25,152 nt of DNA from Candidatus Poribacteria bacterium (GCA_002687025.1 NYZG01000363.1:1-25152); one strand, 5' to 3'; positions 7,488 through 15,336 are shown, numbered from the stretch's first letter. Translations and numbers: made by a program. The notes: a model not told the origin generated them from the letters alone.

Positions 7488-8026
7488 CGTGCGTGGCCCT
7501 GGCGTGCCTGGCGACGCGAGGCGTATGCGGCCTCGATATGTCGCCGCTACGGCCTGCGGAGACTCGCGCGCGCGCGCTGTCGATCGCGGCGCGGGCGCGT
7601 ATGCGGGGCGTTGCGGATCGCCGTCGGCCGCCAGTGGCGCGCCGCGGCCGACCTGTCATGCCGAAGACGGCGGCGCCGGCCATTGGCGTGGGAGCGTCCG
7701 GGCCGGTCGCCCTGGCCTCCGCTCTGCCGTACCGGATGCTACCGGCGTCGTCTGCACTGTGGGCCTCTACGCCTGCGCACGTGTCATACCCGCGTGTCGA
7801 CATGGAAGCCGCGCGGGCATGGACATCATCCGCGCTCGCGAACGTCCGGCGGCCGGTGCTGCGCGAGCCAGCAGCGACCGGTGGGGCCGAGCACGTGCGG
7901 CGACTACAGTCCGCCCGTACGCCTGACGGCCGGCGCATCCGCGCGCAGCAACGTTACGGGGCGCGGGGCCCCGTGGACATCTGGCGGCGACGTCGGCGAT
8001 CGACGACCCGTGGCGCGCACGCCTGA
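7463..8026 (+). CDS. hypothetical secreted protein
   Basis: I do not recognise this protein. From a GTG at 7463, with GGGGA at 7452-7456, it would be 187 residues. The N-terminus (MDTKRLSLTCVALACLATRG) has a short basic region followed by a hydrophobic stretch, like a signal peptide. The rest is rich in Ala, Arg and Pro with no motif I can name, and the last 40 residues are strongly basic. Third codon positions are about three-quarters G or C, somewhat lower than in the neighbours but compatible with coding. The good promoter just upstream and the 23-base gap to the Rieske gene suggest a two-gene operon. The arginine-rich tail is typical of spurious high-G+C frames, so it may be a degraded gene or non-coding. 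It is the only candidate gene between 7338 and 8049. Confidence 0.42.
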   Translation: MDTKRLSLTCVALACLATRGVCGLDMSPLRPAETRARALSIAARARMRGVADRRRPPVARRGRPVMPKTAAPAIGVGASGPVALASALPYRMLPASSALWASTPAHVSYPRVDMEAARAWTSSALANVRRPVLREPAATGGAEHVRRLQSARTPDGRRIRAQQRYGARGPVDIWRRRRRSTTRGAHA

Positions 8027-8049
8027 ACTCAACGCACCGATGGACGCCA

Positions 8050-8502
8050 ATGAGCGACTCGCGCGGCCTCTCCCGACGAAGGTTCATCGCGCTCGCCTCG
8101 GGACTCACACTGCCCGCGGCTTGGGCCGGCTGTCGCAGCCGCCCTGCCTCGGGGGATGGCGCCGCAGTGTCCATCAAGCTCGCGGACCACCCCGCCCTCG
8201 GCGCGGAGGGCGGATTCGTCACGCTCGATAGCAGAGGCGCGGCCCCGGCAATGCTTCTCGTGCGCGACGGCGAGGCGGTGCGCGCGTTCGCGAACCTGTG
8301 CACCCACGCGGCGTGTCCGCTGCTCCCTGACGCGGCGGACGGAGTCATCCACTGCGACCGCGACTGCGGCCACGGGTCCGTCTACTCGATGGCCGGCGAG
8401 GTGATACATGGGCCGTCTACACGCAGCCTCTACGAATTCGAGAGCGCGCTGGACGAGACCGGCGTCGAGCTCACCATCCAGATGGTTCTCAAGCCAGCAT
8501 AG
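8050..8502 (+). CDS. Tat-exported Rieske [2Fe-2S]-type protein
   Basis: A protein of 150 residues. The N-terminus has a twin-arginine signal (SRRRFIALASG) followed by WAGC, a plausible lipoprotein processing site. The mature part is a small Rieske domain. Box I reads CTHAAC, the expected C-x-H-x-x-C. Box II reads CDRDCGHGS, followed by the usual GEVIHGPSTRSLYEF region. In classical Rieske proteins box II is C-x-C-H-G, giving a C-x2-H ligand pair. Here the nearest Cys is only one residue before the His, and the other Cys is six before it, so ligation must differ or be lost. Likely role: periplasmic or membrane-anchored electron transfer. No cytochrome b gene lies nearby. The ATG has only a weak ribosome binding site, consistent with coupling to the preceding ORF. 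Confidence 0.88.
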   Translation: MSDSRGLSRRRFIALASGLTLPAAWAGCRSRPASGDGAAVSIKLADHPALGAEGGFVTLDSRGAAPAMLLVRDGEAVRAFANLCTHAACPLLPDAADGVIHCDRDCGHGSVYSMAGEVIHGPSTRSLYEFESALDETGVELTIQMVLKPA

Positions 8503-8521
8503 CGCGCCAAGAGTGGTGTTC

Positions 8522-8546
8522 GGCGACGTGGCGGGCCCGCGTCGCC
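8522..8546. terminator. possible bidirectional hairpin between convergent genes
   Basis: GGCGAC (8522-8527) can pair with GTCGCC (8541-8546) around a 13-base loop that itself contains the palindrome GCGGGCCCGC (8531-8540). It lies in the 99-base gap between the convergent Rieske and DUF5694 genes. There is no T-run on either side. Confidence 0.3.
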
Positions 8547-8601
8547 CGCAGTCCGGTGGGCCGTCGCCGCACGTGGGAGCCCTCGCGTCCTCGTCGTCGA
8601 G

Positions 8602-9432
8602 TCACAGATACGCCAACGGGTCTGCGAGCGACAGCCCCGGTGCGCTGGAGACGAGTTGGCGCAGGATCGGCGCGTGGCCGGAGCCCACGATGACGAGGAC
8701 ACGGTCGCCGTCTTCGAGGACGCGCGCCAGGTGCGTGAACATGCGGATATTCCGATCGTACCACGCGGCCAGGACATCCGCGCCTACGTAGCACTGCCCG
8801 GCGCCGATACGCGTGAACCACACGTACACCGAATGGCCGCTGGCATCGCGCTCCGGCGCGTTGCCGCGACGCAGCATCGCCCGCACGGTCCCATCGTGTT
8901 CGCTTTCCTCGGCGATTTCCGCCTCCTCCGCCGCTATTCCGGCCTCGAACAGTCCGAGCGACTCGGGGTCGTGCTCGCGCGCGTAGGCAAGCATGCGGTC
9001 AAACCCCATGTACAGCCTACCCAGGTCGTCGATTGCGTGGATCGTCTCGTGCCCGAGGCGGGCCGCTAGCCTGAATCCCAGCTGCTCCGTCTCCGAGCGC
9101 CCCAGGTCGTGGCTGCCCGCGACGTAGCTCGCGTACCGTTCACTCAGTTCAGACTGCTCCATCGCGGGATGTTCCACCGCGACTTTCGTCGGTGAGAATC
9201 CCGCGAGCGCGTCAGCAACCTCGACGATCTCGGCCTGCCTCTCGCTGCCCAGGTGGTCGTCGACCTCCACCTTTACGGCGTCGAGGCCGGGGTTGGCGAA
9301 GTGGTAGACGCCGAGGATCATGATCTGGACATCGCTAGCGATCTCCATGCCATCTGTCAGCAAGACAACGGTCCTCTCGATGAAGGGCGGCAAGGGCGGG
9401 GCATGACTTCGGATAGGTGACGCGGACAGCAT
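8602..9432 (-). CDS. DUF5694 / TraB-like domain protein
   Basis: A protein of up to 276 residues. The core begins with IMILGVYHFANPG (about 37-49), then KVEVDDHLGSERQAEI and KVAVEHP, and ends with VIVGSGHAPILRQL. This order (G-x-x-H-F, a Glu after a hydrophobic strand, and G-x-G-H followed by a helix) is that of DUF5694 and of the broader TraB/Tiki/EreA-like superfamily. Members of that superfamily include metal-dependent proteases and esterases; no activity is known for DUF5694. The start is uncertain. The first ATG (9432) adds about 28 Pro-rich residues unlike the family and lies within a possible -10 element; ATG at 9348 would begin close to the conserved core but has a weak ribosome binding site. 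It is convergent with the Rieske gene and divergent from the propeller gene at 9575. Confidence 0.85.
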   Translation of the reverse strand: MLSASPIRSHAPPLPPFIERTVVLLTDGMEIASDVQIMILGVYHFANPGLDAVKVEVDDHLGSERQAEIVEVADALAGFSPTKVAVEHPAMEQSELSERYASYVAGSHDLGRSETEQLGFRLAARLGHETIHAIDDLGRLYMGFDRMLAYAREHDPESLGLFEAGIAAEEAEIAEESEHDGTVRAMLRRGNAPERDASGHSVYVWFTRIGAGQCYVGADVLAAWYDRNIRMFTHLARVLEDGDRVLVIVGSGHAPILRQLVSSAPGLSLADPLAYL

Positions 9433-9436
9433 AGCA
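9428..9436 (-). promoter_or_regulatory. possible extended -10 element for the DUF5694 gene
   Basis: On the minus strand TGCTATGCT fits an extended -10 (TGn plus TATGCT), with no convincing -35. If used, transcription would start near 9421, which would exclude the ATG at 9432 and favour the one at 9348. Confidence 0.25.
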
Positions 9437-9457
9437 GGTCCCGACTTCTCCCGCTCG

Positions 9458-9486
9458 TTGACCGGCTTCGGCCCGGTCTCTATAAT
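9458..9486 (+). promoter_or_regulatory. near-consensus sigma-70 promoter of the propeller gene
   Basis: TTGACC (9458-9463) and a perfect TATAAT (9481-9486) are separated by 17 bases, the best promoter in the window. Transcription would begin near 9493, giving a leader of about 82 bases before ATG 9575. The inverted repeat GACCGG (9460-9465) / CCGGTC (9473-9478), with a seven-base centre, overlaps the end of the -35 box and most of the spacer. It could be an operator. Confidence 0.85.
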
Positions 9487-9574
9487 GCTCTTGTGCGTGG
9501 CGCGTCTATTGTTGCGACAGCTACGGTCGGGCCGGGTGGCGCGAGGTTGGTATTGGGCTAGACGGAGGATTCAG

Positions 9575-11464
9575 ATGGGCCGCAGGTTCAGACTGGTCGG
9601 ATGCGCGCTGCTGGCGATGGCTCTCGGCGCCGGCGTGGCGCAGGCGGCGCAATGGGAATACGTGCGGAAGTACACGATGCCGCGCCACATCAAGGCGATC
9701 GACTTCTACGACTCCAAGCACGGCATACTCGTCGGCAATCGCGCGGCGGTCGGCCGCACGAGCGATGGTGGCCTGACGTGGATCACCGGCGGCCTGAACG
9801 CGGCGCTCCCGCCCGAGAAGAAAAACTCCACGTTCCTCGACGTGTTCGTCCTCGACGCTCAGCACGCGTGGATCGTCGGCGAGAACGCCGTCCTGTTCGA
9901 GACCAAGGATGGCGGCGAGGTCTGGACACTCGTCCCCACGCCTGCCCGAGACGTGCTCAACGGCGTCTGGTTCGTCGACCCGGACCATGGGTGGATCGGC
10001 GGGGACGGCGGGCTCATCTTCCGCACCACCGACGGCGGCGTGACCTGGGAGTCCCTCAACACGCGCATGAACAACTCCGTGCGCGGCTTCTTCTTCAAGG
10101 ACACTCTGAACGGCAGCGCCGTAGGCGACGGCGGGACGATCCTCAGCACCGAGGACGGCGGCAATCGCTGGCGGGACATGAAGAGCCCCTCCGCGATGTC
10201 CCTCAAGACGATTCAGTACATTGGCGAGAGCGGTTGGGCCATCGGCGGCAACGGCGCCGCGGTCGTCTCGGCAGACGGGGGGCAGACCTGGGAAGAGGGC
10301 GTCTCCAACGTGCCGAATTCCAACGGCATGCCAGAGCCGATCTGGGGCATGAACTTCGTCGACGAGCAGCACGGCGCGGCATCCGCCGAATTCGGCGTGG
10401 TCCTCCTTACGACCGACGGCGGGCACAACTGGGAGCCGGTCGACCCGCGACCCACGCTCAATCGCCTCAACGACGTCGAGTGGCTCGACAGCTCGACGAT
10501 TCTGGCCGTCGGCGAGTTCGGGACCATTGTCCGATCCACCGACGCGGGCGCAACGTGGAGCTCAGTGTGGAGCAACCCGGACCTGTTCTCGATCTCGTTC
10601 GCCGACGCCGACAACGGCTGGGCCGTCGGCACGGGCGGGACCGTCTTCCACACGTCCGACGGCGGAGTGACGTGGCAACCCGAGCGCATCGCGGTGCCGT
10701 TCCAGTTGTTCGGTGTGTCGGCCGTCAGCGCGTCGAGCGCTTTCATCATCGGCGACAACCGGACCTTCTTCGAGAGAACCGGCGGCGCGTGGGAGCCGAT
10801 CCAGAATCCCCGTAGCGAGACCGGCGGCGAAGCGCGCATCGAGTCCGACGACGGCGCCGAATTGGCCCTGGCCACCTACGCGATCGACTTCGCGCCCAGC
10901 GGCAAGGTCGGGTGGACGGTGGGGGACCTTGCCAAGGCGATCCGCACCGAAGACGGCGGTCAGCATTGGGCGTCGAGGACCGGAAACGTGCAGTTCGCGA
11001 CCATCAACACACTGTACGGCGTCGCCGCGGTGGACGATGACAACGTATTCGCCGTCGGCGCCGCCGGAACCATCGTTCACAGTAGCGACAGCGGCGAGAC
11101 GTGGGCCGAAGCCGAGAAGCCGGACGACGTCTACCAGGAACTGCGCGCCGCGTCTTTCACCCCGGACATGCAGCACGGCTGGGTCGTCGGCTACGGCGGC
11201 ACGATCCTCGCCTGGACAGACGGCTCCAGGTTCGTCAAGCAGACGAACGCCTACGCGTCGGACCTGTACGGTGTGGAGGCCGTGTCGGCCACCGAAGCCT
11301 GGGCGGCCGGCGCCGGAGGCGCGCTACTCCACACGACCGATGGCGGTGTGACGTGGTTGCGCGAGAAGTCTCCCACAGGCTTGGCATTCCGAGGCATCGC
11401 CACCAGTGGGGCGGGCGTGCCGTACGCGGTCGGGCAGTGGGGCATCGTGGTCGCGTACCGGTAG
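9575..11464 (+). CDS. secreted Ycf48/BNR-type beta-propeller protein
   Basis: A protein of 629 residues with a clear Sec signal peptide (GRRFRLVGCALLAMALGAG...AQA). The whole mature part is repeats of about 45 residues with the pattern GWxVGxxGxIxxTxDGGxTW. I count fourteen, near-equal in length, with one insertion of about 25 residues after the ninth (around nt 10800-10875). Ycf48/HCF136, which helps photosystem II assembly in phototrophs, is a single seven-bladed propeller of this repeat type. Fourteen repeats suggest two seven-bladed propellers in tandem. No phototrophy genes are nearby, so a photosystem role is not implied; such proteins are common in heterotrophs with unknown roles. ATG 9575 is chosen for GGAGG (9564-9568) six bases upstream and the signal peptide directly after. 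The in-frame TTG at 9458 lies inside the -35 box. Confidence 0.93.
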   Translation: MGRRFRLVGCALLAMALGAGVAQAAQWEYVRKYTMPRHIKAIDFYDSKHGILVGNRAAVGRTSDGGLTWITGGLNAALPPEKKNSTFLDVFVLDAQHAWIVGENAVLFETKDGGEVWTLVPTPARDVLNGVWFVDPDHGWIGGDGGLIFRTTDGGVTWESLNTRMNNSVRGFFFKDTLNGSAVGDGGTILSTEDGGNRWRDMKSPSAMSLKTIQYIGESGWAIGGNGAAVVSADGGQTWEEGVSNVPNSNGMPEPIWGMNFVDEQHGAASAEFGVVLLTTDGGHNWEPVDPRPTLNRLNDVEWLDSSTILAVGEFGTIVRSTDAGATWSSVWSNPDLFSISFADADNGWAVGTGGTVFHTSDGGVTWQPERIAVPFQLFGVSAVSASSAFIIGDNRTFFERTGGAWEPIQNPRSETGGEARIESDDGAELALATYAIDFAPSGKVGWTVGDLAKAIRTEDGGQHWASRTGNVQFATINTLYGVAAVDDDNVFAVGAAGTIVHSSDSGETWAEAEKPDDVYQELRAASFTPDMQHGWVVGYGGTILAWTDGSRFVKQTNAYASDLYGVEAVSATEAWAAGAGGALLHTTDGGVTWLREKSPTGLAFRGIATSGAGVPYAVGQWGIVVAYR

Positions 11465-11487
11465 GCATCGACGACGGAAGCTCGGAG

Positions 11488-11513
11488 GACGCCGCCTCGT
11501 CGTAGGCGGCGTC
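11488..11513 (+). terminator. intrinsic terminator after the propeller gene
   Basis: GACGCCGCCT (11488-11497) pairs perfectly with AGGCGGCGTC (11504-11513) around a six-base CGTCGT loop, 23 bases after the stop codon. One wobble and one A-T pair can extend the stem to twelve. Only two T's follow, but the stem is strong and well placed. Confidence 0.8.
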
Positions 11514-11566
11514 TTCAGTGCCCCCGCTAGCTCACACGTCGAGAGCACATGGACGGAGGCGACGGC

Positions 11567-12676
11567 ATGGAGCGCGACTCGCTGTTTGCGTCGCGACTTC
11601 CCGAATGGCGAGAGACGCCCGAGGTCGAGTGGCGGGACGAGTCGTCGCTCTACTATGCCGGCGAGCCGTATGGCGGGCGGGACACGCGCGTGTTCGCGTA
11701 CTTCGGCCTTCCCACGAATGGCGGCGACAACACGCCTGGAATGGTGCTTGTGCATGGCGGGGGAGGGACGGCGTTCCCGCAATGGGTGCGGATGTGGAAC
11801 GAACGCGGATACGCCGCGCTGGCGATGGACCTCAGCGGCCGCGGGCCCGACGGCGAGCGTCTGTCGGACGGCGGCCCCGGCCAGGGACATGAGCAGAAGT
11901 TCCACGCGATGGACGCCGGCCTGCGGGAGATGTGGACGTACCACGCCGTCGCCGCAGTCGTGCGCGGCCTGTCGCTCCTCGCGGCGCAGGCGACTGTAGA
12001 TGCGCTGCGCATCGGCGTCACGGGCATATCCTGGGGCGGGTACGTGACGTGCATGCTCGCCGGTATCGACGCGCGGATTGCGGCCGCGATACCCGTGTAC
12101 GGGTGCGGCTTCCTCCATCACAACAGCTGCTGGCTCGAGGAGTTCGTGCGGCTTCCGCCGGAACACCGAGAAACGTGGATCCGTCACTTCGACCCGTCCA
12201 GTCACCTTCCGCGCGCGGCGATGCCGATGCTCTGGGTGAACGGGACGAACGACTTCGCCTACCCGCCGGACAGTTACCAGAAGAGCTACCGCGCCGCCAC
12301 CGGGCCCACGACGCTGTGCGTCAAGGTCGGCATGGCCCACGGGCATGAGCCGGGATGGGCGCCGGCCGAGATCGGGCTGTTCGCCGACCAACACCTCCTC
12401 GGTGGCGAGCCCTTGCCGACGATCGGGCGGACTGAAGTCAGCGATGGGTGGGCGTTCGCGCGCTACTCGTCCGGGCGAGGGATCGCAACGGCGGGCGTGC
12501 ACTACGCCTCGGACGCGGGCGTGTGGCACGAGCGCGCGTGGACATCGAAGCCGGCCGAGGCCCGGGACGGCGTGGTGCGAGCCGCGCTGCCGCCCGAACG
12601 CCCGCTCGTGACGTATCTCACCGTCGAGGATGACCGCGGCGCAACGATCAGCGCGGAGCACGTCACCGCTGGGTAG
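11567..12676 (+). CDS. alpha/beta hydrolase, acetyl-xylan-esterase / dienelactone-hydrolase-like
   Basis: A protein of 369 residues with no obvious signal peptide. The fold is recognisable by VLVHGGGGT (oxyanion region, about 61-69), the nucleophile elbow GISWGG with Ser about 155, WVNGTNDF with the likely acid Asp about 229, and the likely base His in MAHGH (about 258-260). The layout is that of large alpha/beta hydrolases annotated as acetyl-xylan esterases or S9-like peptidases. The last 90 or so residues form a beta-rich appendix. The probable reaction is ester hydrolysis on a carbohydrate or small-molecule ester; the substrate is unknown. The start at 11567 is preferred over ATG 11549 because GGAGG (11555-11559) lies seven bases upstream. 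It follows a terminator, so it should have its own promoter, which I cannot identify in the 53 bases available. Confidence 0.85.
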   Translation: MERDSLFASRLPEWRETPEVEWRDESSLYYAGEPYGGRDTRVFAYFGLPTNGGDNTPGMVLVHGGGGTAFPQWVRMWNERGYAALAMDLSGRGPDGERLSDGGPGQGHEQKFHAMDAGLREMWTYHAVAAVVRGLSLLAAQATVDALRIGVTGISWGGYVTCMLAGIDARIAAAIPVYGCGFLHHNSCWLEEFVRLPPEHRETWIRHFDPSSHLPRAAMPMLWVNGTNDFAYPPDSYQKSYRAATGPTTLCVKVGMAHGHEPGWAPAEIGLFADQHLLGGEPLPTIGRTEVSDGWAFARYSSGRGIATAGVHYASDAGVWHERAWTSKPAEARDGVVRAALPPERPLVTYLTVEDDRGATISAEHVTAG

Positions 12677-12721
12677 GCCGCGCGCGGTCTTTACTTTGCC
12701 ACGGGCGGCGGCGACCATGTA

Positions 12722-12747
12722 GAGGGCTTCCGGCTACGCCAGCCCTC
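12722..12747 (+). terminator. hairpin between the hydrolase and nusB
   Basis: GAGGGCT (12722-12728) pairs with AGCCCTC (12741-12747), and inside it GGC (12732-12734) pairs with GCC (12738-12740), leaving a three-base bulge. It lies 46 bases after the hydrolase stop and 33 before nusB. There is no T-run, so it is either a weak terminator or a leader structure of nusB. A poor promoter candidate overlaps it: TTGCCA (12696-12701) with TAGAGG (12720-12725), 18-base spacing. Confidence 0.4.
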
Positions 12748-12779
12748 ACGCCCTCCCTGTGGCATTGGGACACGCGACC

Positions 12780-13259
12780 ATGGCAGTGGACTCGATGGGT
12801 CCGCGAGCGCGAGCGCGCTACTCCGCGTTTGTCGCGCTCTACCAGTTCAGCGCGACCTTCGATCCCATTGAGGACCTGCTGCGCACGCAGTGGCAATCGG
12901 ACGAAGGCCAGGCCGCCGACGGGCCGGTTCGGAAGTTCGCGACGCAGCTCGCGACGTTGGCGCTCAAGCACCTTGACACCGTCGACCGCCTCATAGAACA
13001 ATACGCGCAACAGCGAGCGCTCCACCGCATAGCGAAGGTGGACCTCGCCCTCCTCCGGCTCGGATGCGCGGAGTTGCTGTACATCTCCGACGTCCCGGCC
13101 GCAGTGACCATCAACGAGATGGTGGAATTCGCGAAGCAGTTTGGCGCCGACGAGTCGCCGCGGTTCATCAACGCGGTCTTGGACGCGATGCAGGGGCATC
13201 GTGATGATGTCGCCGCTTCGGAGAAAGTAGCGAGTCAATGGACCTCAACCGACGCCTGA
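12780..13259 (+). CDS. nusB: transcription antitermination factor NusB
   Basis: A protein of 159 residues, all-helical in character and of family length. It opens with RARARYSAFVALYQF, matching the NusB R-x-x-A-x-x-x-L-Y start. It ends with HRIAKVDLALLRLGCAELLY, DVPAAVTINEMVEFAKQF and SPRFINAVLDAM, the conserved C-terminal half. NusB binds the boxA RNA element with NusE (ribosomal protein S10) and supports rRNA antitermination in the cytoplasm. ATG at 12780 is chosen; its ribosome binding site is weak, and GTG 12759 or ATG 12795 are alternatives. The usual partner ribH is absent; the neighbours are unrelated secreted proteins. The final 22 bases overlap the next gene. Confidence 0.93.
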   Translation: MAVDSMGPRARARYSAFVALYQFSATFDPIEDLLRTQWQSDEGQAADGPVRKFATQLATLALKHLDTVDRLIEQYAQQRALHRIAKVDLALLRLGCAELLYISDVPAAVTINEMVEFAKQFGADESPRFINAVLDAMQGHRDDVAASEKVASQWTSTDA

Positions 13260-15154
13260 TGCGGCCGGGTCGCGCGCACGCGCTTGTGGCGCTCCTACTC
13301 GTCGCGCTTGCCTTCTCGGCACACGCACGGCAGGAAGCGCGGCTCATCGCCGAATTCGGCTCGAAGGGTACGCAGTCGGGCCAGTTCTCCGCCGCCACGT
13401 CCTTCCACGCTGACGGCTACGGCTCCCTGTACGTCTCCGACGCCACGTACAAGCGCATCCAGAAGATGGACACGACCGGCCGCGTGACGCTCGAGATCAG
13501 CAACACGACGCTCGATGACGTGACGCTACTCAAGCCGGGGTCCATCGCCGCGGACGCTGCTGGGAACATCTACGTCGTTGACCGGGCGTTCGTGCCCATC
13601 GAGGATGTCACCGAGCGACCGGCGTTCTACTACGCGCTCGTCGTACGTAAGTTCTCCGCCGCAGGTGAATACGTCGCCACTTTCAACTACATGCCGCTGA
13701 CCGAGAAGCAGCCGTGGAACGAGCAGGCTGCGGGCGGCATCACCCCAGCCGGCGCTCCCTCCGCCATCGTCCAGGTGGGCGATCTCGGACGCACGGTTCT
13801 CCTGGCGGTCGCGCCGGACGGCACGCTCTATATCAGCGATCTCGACACGATCTACGTGCTCGACGCCGACGGCGAATACGTGACGCACTTCGCCACGACC
13901 GGTGGAGGACTGGGACAGACCCACGATGCGCAGGCGCTGACCGTCGGCCCGGACGGCTCCCTGTACTTCGCCGACACCAAGCACGACCGCGTGATTCGGT
14001 TCACGTCTGATGGGGACTACGCCGGCGAATTCGGCGTGTCTGGAACGCAGGACGGTGAACTGCGAGAGCCGATCGCGATCGCATTCCAGAACGACGGCAC
14101 GCTACTCGTCGCGGACAAGGCAGTGTACACGCGGGTGCACGCCACGGAGTTGCCCGCGAGAAAAGACGACCCTTCGCCCGCTCTCGGCCAGACCGCCCTG
14201 CCACCCCAGTACCGGTACAGCTCGGCGCGGCTTTACACGACCCTGATCGAGCGGGTCCAGCGATTCACATCGGACGGCGACTACCTCGGGAAGGTGTTGG
14301 TTCGGTTCCCGACGGACGCAGCCGACGGCTGGCAGTACGACCTGCGCGCCATCGGCAGCGATGCGCAGCTTTACTACCAGCACAGCGACACTCTCGCCGT
14401 CCGAAACTACGTGCCGGACGACGGAATGTCGTGGGCGACGGTCCACAAGACGCTGCAGCTCAGCTACGACCTGAGCACCCTTCGGTCCGACCTCGACAAC
14501 CCCGACCTCGACTCGGCCCTCGGCACCGAGGCCGACTACCGGTCCCGCGGCTATCTGTTCCGGGACAAGACGCTCAGCTTCCTCGTGCCGACCGGCACGG
14601 TGGGAGCGTCCGCGTTCGGCAACCTCCAGTTTGAATACGACTGGGACGAGCGCGAACGGCTCGCGGTCAGCGGGGGGTACTTCGTCGTACGGTCGCGGAG
14701 CGAGCAGATCTTCCAGACAGAGGCGGGACTCGACCCGGCGCGGTCGTTCCCCATGGATGATCGCGATGTGAACGTGTTCGACTCCGTGGAGATGCAGTTC
14801 CGGTGGGAGCGCACGCTCAACCAGGACCCCTACCGGTACCGAGCGATGACGACGTTCGCAAACACCGCGTTCGGCAGCTCGAGCAACGTGAACTTCCCGA
14901 TACCGCCGGAGACCGGGCCGAAGACGAACTTCATGATGATGCGTACGAACAGCCGCTTCTGGGACTGGGAAGTAGGCGTCGAGTACGACATGTCCCCGGG
15001 CTTCTACGGGACGATCTCCTTGCTGAGAGGCCCGGCGCGCGGCGGGTTCAACGGTTTCTGGACATTCGTGGATCAGACGGGCGCGTTGTTCGCGCGTGGA
15101 TTCAACGAGGGCCAGGAGACGCGCGTGCAGCTCGCCTTCGAGGGCTACCTATAG
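13238..15154 (+). CDS. exported NHL-repeat propeller protein with barrel-like C-terminus
   Basis: A protein of 638 residues. A Sec signal peptide (hydrophobic ALVALLLVALAFSAHA) is followed by NHL-type repeats from about 34 to 345, with motifs such as GSLYVSDATYKRIQKM, GTLYISDLDTIYVLD and GSLYFADTKHDRVIRF. These suggest a six-bladed propeller of about this length. Residues about 400-638 differ. Alternating hydrophobic/polar strands rich in Tyr, Phe, Trp and Arg (LQFEYDWDERERLAVSGGYF, EMQFRWERTL, WDWEVGVEYDM), with turns between them, resemble an outer-membrane beta-barrel fragment or a large beta sandwich. The protein does not end in a terminal Phe, which leaves the barrel idea open. The start is ATG 13238 within nusB, or ATG 13259, which overlaps the nusB stop as TGATG. 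Either implies translational coupling. Function unknown. Confidence 0.85.
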   Translation: MDLNRRLMRPGRAHALVALLLVALAFSAHARQEARLIAEFGSKGTQSGQFSAATSFHADGYGSLYVSDATYKRIQKMDTTGRVTLEISNTTLDDVTLLKPGSIAADAAGNIYVVDRAFVPIEDVTERPAFYYALVVRKFSAAGEYVATFNYMPLTEKQPWNEQAAGGITPAGAPSAIVQVGDLGRTVLLAVAPDGTLYISDLDTIYVLDADGEYVTHFATTGGGLGQTHDAQALTVGPDGSLYFADTKHDRVIRFTSDGDYAGEFGVSGTQDGELREPIAIAFQNDGTLLVADKAVYTRVHATELPARKDDPSPALGQTALPPQYRYSSARLYTTLIERVQRFTSDGDYLGKVLVRFPTDAADGWQYDLRAIGSDAQLYYQHSDTLAVRNYVPDDGMSWATVHKTLQLSYDLSTLRSDLDNPDLDSALGTEADYRSRGYLFRDKTLSFLVPTGTVGASAFGNLQFEYDWDERERLAVSGGYFVVRSRSEQIFQTEAGLDPARSFPMDDRDVNVFDSVEMQFRWERTLNQDPYRYRAMTTFANTAFGSSSNVNFPIPPETGPKTNFMMMRTNSRFWDWEVGVEYDMSPGFYGTISLLRGPARGGFNGFWTFVDQTGALFARGFNEGQETRVQLAFEGYL

Positions 15155-15239
15155 CCGCCGGCCTCGTCTGCGCTCCCATTGAACATTCCGCCACGATTCC
15201 AGTTCTATGGATGGCGTAGAGTCGCGCCCGTGTGCCCGG

Positions 15240-15255
15240 AGCGCGCGGACGCGCT
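15240..15255 (+). terminator. possible short terminator after the NHL gene
   Basis: AGCGCG (15240-15245) pairs with CGCGCT (15250-15255) around a CGGA loop, and TT follows (TTT at 15255-15257). It lies 85 bases after the NHL stop and 81 before the giant gene. The remainder of 15155-15336 shows no convincing promoter or gene. Confidence 0.35.
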
Positions 15256-15336
15256 TTGGTGTATCCTATGGCGACGAAGTACCGGATGGACTGAGCAGTG
15301 GGATCAGAGACACAGTCACTAGGTCGGGAGCTAGGT

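Noticed and set aside
7767..8348. Minus-strand open frame overlapping the Rieske gene
   Set aside because: It is a long open frame opposite a clear family member, has no recognisable domain, and is Arg/Ala/Ser-rich as expected of an antisense frame in high-G+C DNA.
9458..9574. N-terminal extension of the propeller gene from a TTG at 9458
   Set aside because: The TTG is part of the -35 box of a near-consensus promoter, and ATG 9575 has a strong ribosome binding site and a signal peptide.
12678..12688. CCGCGCGCGG palindrome just after the hydrolase stop
   Set aside because: It can form only a three-base-pair stem and is likely by chance in such G+C-rich sequence.
11324..12718. Minus-strand open frame of 464 codons opposite the hydrolase
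   Set aside because: It mirrors the hydrolase and the end of the propeller gene, whose catalytic and repeat motifs prove the plus strand is coding.
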